From contig NZ_JAQFII010000001.1 in NCBI RefSeq assembly GCF_029504575.1, positions 3,665,001 through 3,729,000 on the forward strand: DNA of 64,000 nt, written 5' to 3'. A model generated the notes under the pieces. The model was not told where the DNA came from, did no database searches, and saw nothing but the letters and a program-made list of their open reading frames with translations. Both the position numbers and the translations under genes were made by a program. This stretch comes from Streptomyces sp. SPB162. GTDB taxonomy: Bacteria > Actinomycetota > Actinomycetes > Streptomycetales > Streptomycetaceae. This document shows positions 20,375-28,179 of this stretch, piece by piece; positions within the stretch are counted from its first letter, which is position 1, and each line of letters starts with the position of its first letter.

Positions 20375-22660
20375 ATGCCTCACAAGCGATCGGGCGGGGG
20401 TCTCTCGACGGCCCAGCAGGCCGCCAAGTTCCTCGGTGTCAGTGTCCTGTCCGGAGTGGTACTGGCGGGGATCGCCCTGCCGGCCGCCGGCGCCCTCGGC
20501 CTGTCGGCGAAGGGCACGGCCGCGGGGTTCCAAGACCTGCCCGGTGAGCTGAAGCGCCCGCCGCTCAGCCAGGCGTCGAAGATCCTCGACGCCAACGGCG
20601 GACTGATCGCGACCGTCTACTCGCGCGACCGCACCGTCGTCCCGATCCAGCAGATGAGCCCGAACATACTGAAGGCCATCGTCGCGATCGAGGACGCCCG
20701 CTACTTCGAGCACGGGGCGATCGACCTCAAGGGCATCCTGCGCGCGCTCAACAAGAACGCGCAGGACGGCGGCGTCTCCGAGGGCGCCTCCACGCTCACC
20801 CAGCAGTACGTGAAGAACGTCTTCATCGAGCAGGCCGGCGACGACCCGGACAAGGTCGCGCAGGCGGTCCAGCAGACCATCGGCCGCAAGATCAAGGAAA
20901 TGAAGTACGCGATCCAGGTCGAGAAGGAACTCGGCAAGCAGAAGATCCTGGAGAACTACCTCAACATCACGTTCTTCGGTGAGCAGGCCTACGGCGTCGA
21001 GGCCGCGGCCAAGCGGTACTTCAGCAAGCACGCGAAGGACCTGACCGTCGGCGAGTCCGCGATGCTGGCCGGCATCGTCCAGTCGCCCAGCCGCTTCGAC
21101 CCGGTCAACGACGAGCAGGAATCGATCAAGCGCCGCAACCTCGTGCTGCAGCGGATGGCCGACCTGGGGGACATCACCCCGGCCGAGGCCGAGGCCACGA
21201 AGAAGCTGCCGCTCGGCCTCAAGATCAGCAAGCCGAAGAACGGCTGCATCACCGCCGTGAACGGCGCCGGCTTCTTCTGCGACTACGTCCGCAACACGTT
21301 CCTGCAGAACGCGGCCTTCGGCAAGACGAAGGAAGCCCGCGCGAAGCGCTGGCGCGAGGGCGGCCTGACGATCAAGACGACGCTGGACCCGCAGGCGCAA
21401 GCGTCGACGCAGAACGGCATCGCCAAGCACGTCTACAAGGACGACCCGGTGGCGACCGCCGTGACGCTCGTCGAGCCGGGCACGGGCAAGATCCGCGCCA
21501 TGGCGCAGTCCCGGCCGTACGGGTTCGGCAAGAACCAGACGCAGATCAACCTGTCGGTCGACCGGGGAATGGGCGGCGGCGCCGGCTACCAGTCCGGCTC
21601 GACCTTCAAGGCGTTCACCGCGGCCGCCGCGCTGGAGGCGGGCTACCAGCCGAGCCAGACCTACCTGTCACCGAACGAGATGCCGTACCCGGCGGTGACC
21701 GACTGCTCCGGCGGCCGGTACACCAGCACAGACACGGTGCCGAACGAGAGCAAAGACGAGTTCGGGCCCTACGCGATGCCCGAAGCGCTGAAGAAGTCCG
21801 TCAACACGTACTTCGTGTCGCTCGAGGCCGACGTCGGCCTGTGCCCGGTGACCGAGATGGTCGGCAAGCTCGGCATCACCAAGCGGGCCGGTGGTACGCG
21901 CTTCGGCATGGGCGCGTCCTTCACCCTCGGCGTCAACGAGATGTCCCCGCTCAACATGGCCGCCGCGTACGCCGCCTTCGCCGCCCGCGGCACCTTCTGC
22001 GCACCGACCGCGATCGAGTCGGCCACGGACGCGAACAAGAAGCCGATCACGGTGCCGAAGGCGCTGTGCTCCACGGCCATGTCGCAGACGACGGCGGACA
22101 CCATCAACACCATGCTCAAGGGCGTGGTCGACGACGGCACCGGCCAGGCCGCCGGGCTGACGGACCAGGACAGCGCGGGCAAGACCGGTACGACCGACGA
22201 CCGCAAGGCCGCCTGGTTCGTCGGGTACACCCCGAACATGTCCGCGGCGGTGTGGATCGGCGACCCGGGCGTCAAGCCGATCGAGATGAAGGACATCACC
22301 TTCGGCGGCCAGTACTACGACAAGGTGTTCGGCGCCACCGGCCCGGCGCCCATCTGGAAGGACGCCGTCAGCGGCGCCCTCGAGGGCAAGCCGGTCGCAT
22401 CGTTCAACGAGATTCCGCTCAACATCCCCGACAAGCCCAAGGGCACTCCCCCGGCCAAACCCGGTAACCCGGGCAAGCCCGGCCACACCACCGGGGCCAC
22501 CACCACGGGCGCGACGACGGCCGGCGGGACGACCCGCGGGACGACCGGCGGGCCTGGCAAGCCGAACCCGTGGCCCACGTTCACCATCCCGCCGGGCATC
22601 ATCGGCGGCGTCAACGGCGGGAACGGCCACTCGGGCGGCGGGACGGGCGGCAACCGCTGA
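20375..22660 (+). CDS. Class A penicillin-binding protein (bifunctional transglycosylase/transpeptidase)
   Basis: This 761-residue cell-wall synthase polymerises lipid II and cross-links peptides outside the membrane. An N-terminal signal anchor lies at about residues 18-42. The GT51 domain has EDARYFEHGAIDLKG (106-120), GASTLTQQYVKN and RKIKEMKYAIQVEKELGK. The transpeptidase domain has SGSTFK (catalytic S409, K412), SVN (475-477) and KTGTT (603-607). After about residue 690 the tail is a Thr/Gly/Pro-rich, low-complexity stretch ending GGVNGGNGHSGGGTGGNR, as in other actinobacterial PBPs. Start is ATG 20375. It is divergent from wblA, the position in which I recall its Streptomyces coelicolor counterpart, and is followed by a strong terminator. 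Confidence 0.96.
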   Translation: MPHKRSGGGLSTAQQAAKFLGVSVLSGVVLAGIALPAAGALGLSAKGTAAGFQDLPGELKRPPLSQASKILDANGGLIATVYSRDRTVVPIQQMSPNILKAIVAIEDARYFEHGAIDLKGILRALNKNAQDGGVSEGASTLTQQYVKNVFIEQAGDDPDKVAQAVQQTIGRKIKEMKYAIQVEKELGKQKILENYLNITFFGEQAYGVEAAAKRYFSKHAKDLTVGESAMLAGIVQSPSRFDPVNDEQESIKRRNLVLQRMADLGDITPAEAEATKKLPLGLKISKPKNGCITAVNGAGFFCDYVRNTFLQNAAFGKTKEARAKRWREGGLTIKTTLDPQAQASTQNGIAKHVYKDDPVATAVTLVEPGTGKIRAMAQSRPYGFGKNQTQINLSVDRGMGGGAGYQSGSTFKAFTAAAALEAGYQPSQTYLSPNEMPYPAVTDCSGGRYTSTDTVPNESKDEFGPYAMPEALKKSVNTYFVSLEADVGLCPVTEMVGKLGITKRAGGTRFGMGASFTLGVNEMSPLNMAAAYAAFAARGTFCAPTAIESATDANKKPITVPKALCSTAMSQTTADTINTMLKGVVDDGTGQAAGLTDQDSAGKTGTTDDRKAAWFVGYTPNMSAAVWIGDPGVKPIEMKDITFGGQYYDKVFGATGPAPIWKDAVSGALEGKPVASFNEIPLNIPDKPKGTPPAKPGNPGKPGHTTGATTTGATTAGGTTRGTTGGPGKPNPWPTFTIPPGIIGGVNGGNGHSGGGTGGNR

Positions 22661-22683
22661 CGGTTTCCGGAATCCTCCGGAGC

Positions 22684-22724
22684 GGATGAGGGGCGCGACC
22701 CGAAACGGGTCGCGCCCCTCATCC
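22684..22724. terminator. Bidirectional terminator after the PBP gene
   Basis: Perfect 19-bp arms (22684-22702 and 22706-22724) enclose an AAA loop between the convergent PBP and YqeY-type genes. Confidence 0.92.
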
Positions 22725-22751
22725 ATGTCTACAGCTTTCAGCCCACGAGTT

Positions 22752-23219
22752 TCAGCCCGCGAGCTGCTTCTTCACCTCGGCGGCGACGCGGCCGCCCTCG
22801 GCGAGCCCGGCGACCTTGGGGTTCACGATCTTCATGATCGCGCCCATGGCACGCGGCCCCTCGGCGCCACCCGCCCTGGCCTCGGCCACGGCGGCGCTGA
22901 CGATGCCGACCAGCTCCTCGTCCGAGAGCTGCTTCGGCAGGTACGCGTCGAGCACCTCCCCCTCCGCCAGCTCGCGCTTCGCCGAGTCGGGACGATTGCC
23001 CGCGGCGAAGGCTTCGGCCGCCTCGCGGCGCTTCTTCGCCTCACCGGCGATCACCTTGAGCACCTCGTCGTCGGAGAGCTCACGGGCGGTCGTGCCCGCG
23101 ACCTCCTTCTTGGTGATGGCGGTGAGCGTGAGGCGGAGCGTGGCGGAGCGGAGTTCGTCGCGGCCCTTCATGGCCGTGATGAGGTCGTCGTGCAGTCGCT
23201 GCTTGAGCGTGGTGGTCAT
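22752..23219 (-). CDS. GatB/YqeY domain protein
   Basis: The 155-residue protein starts at ATG 23219: MTTTLKQRLHDDLITAMKGRD. It has SATLRLTLTAITKKEV, DEVLKVIAGEAKKRREAAEAF and EGEVLDAYLPKQLSDEEL, ending in GAIMKIVNPKVAGLAEGGRVAAEVKKQLAG. This matches stand-alone YqeY, homologous to the tRNA-binding tail of GatB. A role in tRNA-dependent amidation is plausible but not shown. Its place beside the PBP gene is conserved in Streptomyces. Upstream, about 235 bp separate it from the divergent ATP-grasp pair. Confidence 0.92.
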   Translation of the reverse strand: MTTTLKQRLHDDLITAMKGRDELRSATLRLTLTAITKKEVAGTTARELSDDEVLKVIAGEAKKRREAAEAFAAGNRPDSAKRELAEGEVLDAYLPKQLSDEELVGIVSAAVAEARAGGAEGPRAMGAIMKIVNPKVAGLAEGGRVAAEVKKQLAG

Positions 23220-23455
23220 GCCGTCGAGTCTCGCACCCGTACGGCGGTGCTGCCGCACATTAACCGCTGGGGGTCCATCGGCCGCTCCCGTCAGACCCCT
23301 CCACATCTCATCCACGCCCCATCCGCGTACCGTCCAGGTCCCGGAGATGTCCCGGACCGGTCCCGCGCGGCGAAACACCGACCACCCCGTGGCATCCTGT
23401 TCGGTCACAGCTCTGCCGGACGGATCGGCGGACGTCCGGGGGGCAAGGGGACCTG

Positions 23456-24400
23456 ATGAGGCTCTGTTTCCTCGTCGAGGAGCACTACCGTCACGACGGC
23501 ATGCCTCTCGACGTGGTCGGACAACTGGCCGCCTGGGGACACCAGGTGGATGTCATCCGCCCCGGCGGTTCCCTCATCCGGCTGTCCGAGTTCTCCGAAC
23601 TGTCCGGGCTCTCCGCCGCGGTGCGCTCGGGCGCGCACGACGCCTGGGTCCTCAAGACCGTCTCCGGCGGCCCTGGCCTGACCCTCCTCGAAGGCGCGGC
23701 GGCGCTCGGCCTGACCACGATCAACGACGCCCGCGCGATCCGGGCGGTCCGCGACAAGGCACTCACGGCCCTCATCGCGCAGCAGCACGGCCTGCCGATG
23801 CCGGTGACGTACGCGGCAGCCCGGCCCGAACTCTTCGCGGAGGTCCCCGAAGAGCACTTCCCGCTCGTCGTGAAGCCTGCGGCGGGGAGCGCGGGGCGCG
23901 GGGTACGGCTGGTCCTCGGCCCGGACCGGCTGACGGAACCCGACGCCGAGACGCCCCATGGGCCCGGACCCGGACCCGGTCCTGAGGACGAAGGCCTGCT
24001 CATCGCCCAGCCCTACGTGCCCAACTCCGGGACGGACCTGAAGGTGTACTGCGTCGGCGGTGAGGTGTTCGCGGCCGTCCGGGCCTCGCCGCTCTGCCCG
24101 GAACTCGCCGTGGACGAGCGGCTCGTACCGCTCCCCCGCGAGGTGGCGGAACTGGCGGCCGAGATCGGCGCCGTCTTCGGCCTGGACCTGTACGGGATCG
24201 ACGTGCTGCTCGGGCCCGACGGCCCGGTCGTCGTCGACGTCAATGACTTCCCGAGCTTCCGGAAGGTGCCCGACGCCGTCGCCCGGGTGGCGCGGGCCGT
24301 CCTCGACCTGGCCCGGACGGGTGGCGCGACACAGCACCCCGGACGTGGCGCCCTGCGTCCGGAGACCGTGGACTTCGTCCCCGCGCAGGCCGGCACGTGA
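23456..24400 (+). CDS. ATP-grasp (RimK-like) ligase, first of an overlapping pair
   Basis: The 314-residue protein starts at ATG 23456. An N-terminal Rossmann-like part (MRLCFLVEEHYRHDG, WGHQVDVIRPGG) is followed by the ATP-grasp core: RDKALTALIAQQHGLPMPVT, VVKPAAGSAGRGVRLVLG, QPYVPNSGTDLKVYCVGGEVFA, and the metal-binding end VVVDVNDFPSF with D and N. This is the RimK / D-Ala ligase branch, joining a carboxylate to an amine at the cost of ATP. A Pro/Gly repeat (GPGPGPGPE) lies in a surface loop. The stop overlaps the GTG of a second ATP-grasp gene. No precursor peptide or transporter is visible nearby, so the substrate is unknown. Confidence 0.88.
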   Translation: MRLCFLVEEHYRHDGMPLDVVGQLAAWGHQVDVIRPGGSLIRLSEFSELSGLSAAVRSGAHDAWVLKTVSGGPGLTLLEGAAALGLTTINDARAIRAVRDKALTALIAQQHGLPMPVTYAAARPELFAEVPEEHFPLVVKPAAGSAGRGVRLVLGPDRLTEPDAETPHGPGPGPGPEDEGLLIAQPYVPNSGTDLKVYCVGGEVFAAVRASPLCPELAVDERLVPLPREVAELAAEIGAVFGLDLYGIDVLLGPDGPVVVDVNDFPSFRKVPDAVARVARAVLDLARTGGATQHPGRGALRPETVDFVPAQAGT

Positions 24401-25230
24401 CCACCGCTCCGTCCCGGGTCTGCTTCCTGACGGACAAGCCGGACCATGCCCTACTGGCGGCGACGGCAGCCCTGCTGACGGCACGCCACGACACGCGGGT
24501 CGACTTCACGGACCCGGCCGCCGTCTCGGACTTGGGGACGGAGCTCGCGGACGTCTACCTCCTCAAGTCGCACACGCCGCACGCGATCCGGCTCGCTGGA
24601 ACTCTGGAACGGCGCGGCGCGCGCGTCGTCAACACGGCCGCGGCGACCGAGCTGTGCCAGGACCGGGTCCGGATGGCGGAGACCGCGCTGGCCGCGGGCC
24701 TCCCTTTCCCCGTGACCCGAGCCCTGGTGCCCCTGTCACGAATAGCCGCCCCGCCGCCGTCGGGCTACCCGTTCATCGTCAAGAGCCGGGCCAACCGGCG
24801 CGGGGACGTCGTCGCGAGGGTCGACGATGCCGCTGACCTGCGGGAACTCGCTCAAAGGTGGCCGGACGAACAGGTGGTCGTCCAGGACTTCACGCCGGGC
24901 GACGGCTGGGACCACAAGCTCTGGGTGATCGCGGGCGAGGTCTTCGCGGGCGTGCGCCCGACCCCCCTGGGAGCTCCGGGGACCGCCGGGCGCCGGCCTC
25001 CCCCACCCCCGGGAGCCCACGACCTGGCGCTGCGCGCGGGCACGGCCTTCGCCCTCGACGTCTACGGCGTGGACGTCATCGCGGACGGGTCCGGAGCCCC
25101 GCTCATCGTCGACATCAACGCCTTTCCCGGCTTCGGGGGCGACAGCGGAGCGCCGCATGCCCTGGCGACCCTCATCTCATCTGCGACGATGGACGCATGC
25201 GAGCGCGATACGGAGTTCCCCTCGGCGTAA
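24397..25230 (+). CDS. ATP-grasp ligase, second of an overlapping pair
   Basis: The 277-residue protein starts at GTG 24397 inside the stop of the preceding ligase (GTGA), implying co-translation. Its plan is the same: RVCFLTDKPDHALLAATAALL, CQDRVRMAETALAAGLPFPVT, YPFIVKSRANRRGDVVARV, QDFTPGDGWDHKLWVIAGEVFAGVR, then LIVDINAFPGFG with the D-x-N metal motif. The two proteins share the fold but are quite diverged, so they may form a heteromer or act in sequence. The C-terminus overlaps the start of the metallophosphoesterase gene by 34 bp. The function is unknown to me. Confidence 0.87.
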   Translation: MTTAPSRVCFLTDKPDHALLAATAALLTARHDTRVDFTDPAAVSDLGTELADVYLLKSHTPHAIRLAGTLERRGARVVNTAAATELCQDRVRMAETALAAGLPFPVTRALVPLSRIAAPPPSGYPFIVKSRANRRGDVVARVDDAADLRELAQRWPDEQVVVQDFTPGDGWDHKLWVIAGEVFAGVRPTPLGAPGTAGRRPPPPPGAHDLALRAGTAFALDVYGVDVIADGSGAPLIVDINAFPGFGGDSGAPHALATLISSATMDACERDTEFPSA

Positions 25231-26146
25231 CGGCAGTCGGCGCGGCCTGTGTGGCCTATGCGGCCGGAATCGAACCGCGGGCCTTCAGGCTGCGCCGCTT
25301 CGAGGTCCCGGTGCTGCCCGCCGGGATGCGGCCGATCCGGATCCTGCAGGTCTCCGACATCCACATGGTCTCCGGCCAGAACCGGAAGCGCCGCTGGCTG
25401 CAGTCCCTGGCGGGTCTGCGCCCCGACCTGGTCGTCAACACCGGTGACAACCTCTCCGACCCGGAGGGCGTCCCCGAGGTCGTGGACGCGCTGGGGCCGC
25501 TGATGCAGTTTCCCGGCGCGTACGTCTTCGGCTCGAACGACTACTACGGTCCCCGGTTCCGGAACCCGGGCCGCTACCTCCTGGAGAAGTCCCGCAGGCA
25601 GCACGGGCTGAACGGCAAGTCGGAGCCGGTCAACAACGTGATCCGCAACCCGTGGGGTGACCTGCGCGACGCGTTCGATGCCGCCGGCTGGGTGGGCCTG
25701 AGCAACACCCGCGGCCACCTCAAGCTCGAGGACGGCATCGAGATCGCCCTCACCGGCCTCGACGACCCGCACATCAAGCGCGACCGCTACGCGGCCGTCG
25801 CCGGCGGGGCCCGGACCCCGCCGCGGACCTCAGCCTCGCCATCGTCCACGCCCCGTACCTGCGGGTCCTGGACGCCTTCGCGGCCGACCGCTACCCCCTG
25901 ATCCTCGCCGGCCACACCCACGGCGGCCAGCTCTGCATCCCCTTCTACGGCGCCCTCGTCACCAACTGCGACCTGGACACCCAGCGCGTGAAGGGCCTCT
26001 CGACCCACACCGCGGCCGGCGAGCGCTCCTACCTCCACGTCTCCGCGGGCTGCGGCGCCAACCGCTACACCCCGGTCCGCTTCGCCTGTCCCCCGGAGGC
26101 CAGCCTCCTCACCCTGACCGCCCGCAAGCCCGGCCGCCCCACCTGA
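25197..26146 (+). pseudogene. Membrane-associated calcineurin-like metallophosphoesterase, frameshifted
   Basis: It starts at ATG 25197 with an N-terminal hydrophobic segment (VPLGVTAVGAACVAYAAG). Metal-binding motifs of PF00149 follow in order: LQVSDIHM, NTGDNLSD, GSNDYY (the usual GNHD variant in this subfamily) and, in a shifted frame, LILAGHTHGGQLCIPF. The first frame departs at about 25803-25812 (run ggggccc) and would end at 25901. The family sequence PDPAADLSLAIVHAPYLRVLDAF resumes one frame over and ends at 26146. One missing base restores a protein of about 316 residues. The family is conserved beside YqeY in Streptomyces. As it is a chromosomal gene, a sequencing error is as likely as decay. 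Confidence 0.85.
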
Positions 26147-26224
26147 CGAGGCGACCCCGCCATCCCCGCCGGAAACCGGATTTCGTCTCCGGCTCCCGGT
26201 CCGCTAAAGTAAACCTCGTTGCAC

Positions 26225-26313
<89 letters not shown>

Positions 26314-26322
<9 letters not shown>

Positions 26323-26349
26323 TGATCCTTCCGAGGATCGGGGCCCTGA
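26314..26349 (+). terminator. tRNA-Pro terminator hairpin supplied partly by element A
   Basis: 16-bp arms (26314-26329 and 26334-26349) with one G-U pair and a TCCG loop. The left arm begins inside the shared 66-bp block and finishes in element-specific sequence. Confidence 0.8.
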
Positions 26350-26367
26350 GTCGTTCCCGGGATCCTC

Positions 26368-26387
26368 TTGGGAGCCATTTGGGAGCC
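26368..26387 (+). repeat. Phased TTGGGAGCC direct repeats, candidate integrase/Xis arm sites (copy 1)
   Basis: TTGGGAGCC occurs at 26368-26376 and 26379-26387, an 11-bp period that puts both on one DNA face. The same pair recurs beside the second att copy. Confidence 0.6.
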
Positions 26388-26466
26388 GACCTGAGGCTGG
26401 CCCCCTTCGTCGGCCTCCCGACTGTCAGTCCCTGCCGCTAGTGTCACTGGGGACAATTGCCCCTCA

Positions 26467-27393
26467 ATGGCGAGTGGTGAGCATGACATGACAGACCAAG
26501 TGGTCGAGGGCGGCGCGGACCCTCGTAAGGTGTTCGTGATCCACGGACGAAACGACCTTGCCCGTAGGGGACTCTTTGAGTTCCTGCGCGCTATCGGCCT
26601 TGACCCGATCGAATGGTCCGAGGCCATCCAGATGACAGGCAAGGGCTCGCCGTACATCGGTGAGGTCCTCGATACTGCGTTCGCCAACGCCCAGGCGGTG
26701 GTCGTGCTGCAGACCCCTGACGATGTCACCTACCTGCACGAGAGTCTCACGTACGCCGGTGATCCCGAATGCAGCCCGCAGATGCAGCCCCGACCGAATG
26801 TGCTGTTCGAGGCCGGGATGGCCATGGGCCGCGACGAAAACCGCACCGTCATCGTGGAACTCGGGCAGGTGAAGACCTTCAGCGACATCCATGGCCGGCA
26901 CGTCGTACGCCTCGACAACAGTGTGAGGAAGCGACAGGAACTTGCAACACGTCTGAAAACCGCAGGGTGCGCCACGAGACTGACCGGGTCGGACTGGCAC
27001 GATGCCGGAGATCTGACCCCGCCCGCCCCACCAGGGGGCGGCCTCCCGCTGGGCCGAAAACTGCCGTCTTCGCAGGCGTCGGGCATGCCCCGGTTGGATG
27101 CGCGGTACATCGACAACGGGCAGAGCAGGCTAGGCGAAATCCAGATCACCAACCACGGGCCCGGTGACGTGTTTGACCTAGACATAGACGCGGACGCCAA
27201 TGTGGGGCTCGTCCCACGGAACGAGGCCGAGTTCCCCGTTCCGAAGCTGCCCGCCGGCAAGTCCGTGCGCGTGGGGCGCATGTCGTCGGACTCTCTCGGG
27301 TCACGCTCGAACTCGTACTTCAACATCACCATCACCTACAGGACCGCCGATGGGACACCTGTCGAGCTCGACGAGTTCGTGAGCGGGGCGTGA
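26467..27393 (+). CDS. TIR-like nucleotide-binding protein (CAP12/Pycsar TIR type, PF10137) with beta-sandwich tail
   Basis: The 308-residue protein starts at ATG 26467; ATG 26488, after gtgag, is an equally good start. The N-terminal domain (about 18-150) reads KVFVIHGRNDLARRGLFEFLRAIGLDPIEW, GSPYIGEVLDTAFANAQAVVVLQTPDD and RPNVLFEAGMAMGRDENRTVIVELG, diagnostic of the predicted TIR-like family that includes CBASS Cap12 and Pycsar effectors, some of which degrade NAD+. The catalytic glutamate candidate is in LFEAGMAMG. A linker leads to a beta-rich domain at about 200-308 (GEIQITNHGPGDVFDLDIDADA, FNITITYRTADG) resembling an immunoglobulin-like fold. No cyclase accompanies it. It starts a three-gene run with zinc-ribbon and ATPase genes. 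Confidence 0.88.
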   Translation: MASGEHDMTDQVVEGGADPRKVFVIHGRNDLARRGLFEFLRAIGLDPIEWSEAIQMTGKGSPYIGEVLDTAFANAQAVVVLQTPDDVTYLHESLTYAGDPECSPQMQPRPNVLFEAGMAMGRDENRTVIVELGQVKTFSDIHGRHVVRLDNSVRKRQELATRLKTAGCATRLTGSDWHDAGDLTPPAPPGGGLPLGRKLPSSQASGMPRLDARYIDNGQSRLGEIQITNHGPGDVFDLDIDADANVGLVPRNEAEFPVPKLPAGKSVRVGRMSSDSLGSRSNSYFNITITYRTADGTPVELDEFVSGA

Positions 27394-27394
27394 C

Positions 27395-27859
27395 GTGGAC
27401 TTCCCGATGACCTTGCCCTTGGACCACGACGGATTTCTTCGTCGAGAATGCCCGCATTGTGTACGCCAGTTCAAATGGCATCACGGGCCAGCGAACGAGG
27501 AGGCAGAGGAACAGCCTGCTCCGACGGCCTACTACTGCCCCCTGTGCGGGCAGCCGGCAGGAATGGAATCCTGGTGGACGCAGGAGCAACTCGACTACGC
27601 CCAGGGCGTGGCCGCTCCTGCCGCCGTCCGGGAGATCGAGCAAGGACTGCGAGACGCGTTCAAGGGCGCCAGCAGCAAGTATGTGAAATTCGACGTCAAA
27701 GGTGGCACCGACGCACCAGATGTACCCGCGCCGCTCACCGAGCCGGACGACATGGGCATCGTGACATCCTCCTGCCACTCATACGAGCCGGTGAAGGTCC
27801 CCGAAGACACGTCAGGCCCGTATCACTGCCTCATCTGCGGTCAAGCCTTCGCTGTCTGA
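27395..27859 (+). CDS. Small double zinc-ribbon protein
   Basis: The 154-residue protein starts at GTG 27395, one base after the TIR stop codon (ATG 27407 is an alternative), so co-translation with the TIR gene is likely. It has two metal sites: C19-x2-C22 (CPHC) with C48-x2-C51 (CPLC), and C127/H128 with C145-x2-C148 (CLIC). Between them lies an Ala-rich helix (QLDYAQGVAAPAAVREIEQGLRDAF). Zinc ribbons of this kind bind nucleic acid or act as scaffolds. I know no characterised homologue. The tight linkage with the TIR gene suggests it is a partner or specificity factor. Confidence 0.8.
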   Translation: MDFPMTLPLDHDGFLRRECPHCVRQFKWHHGPANEEAEEQPAPTAYYCPLCGQPAGMESWWTQEQLDYAQGVAAPAAVREIEQGLRDAFKGASSKYVKFDVKGGTDAPDVPAPLTEPDDMGIVTSSCHSYEPVKVPEDTSGPYHCLICGQAFAV

Positions 27860-28179
27860 CCTCAGGCAATCGAAGCGGAAACTGTGGGAAGCAGATAGCT
27901 GTGCCCTTCCTGGTAACCAGGCAGGGCACAATAGATTCCCGGCGAGGCCGAAAGGGCCAGAAGTTCCCAACTCCAGAGGCACAGAGATGCCGTTGGCCCA
28001 ATCCGCAGCTCGTCTGATCGGACGTGGAGCGCGTGCGGTGCGACCAGTAGTCGAGTCACCACCCCCTGGCAGAAGTCTTCCATCTGTTTCAGAGTTAGCG
28101 ACGAAATCCTTCGCGTCCCCATCTCACTCAGTAGGATCACCGACAGAGCGGACCGCGAGCCACGAGGGGGAGAAATCGT
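27860..28179. other. Intergenic region upstream of the large ATPase gene
   Basis: 320 bp with no supported gene. It contains the gggggaga ribosome site (28165-28172) for the ATPase start. A separate promoter for the ATPase is likely here, but I cannot place its boxes. Confidence 0.45.
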
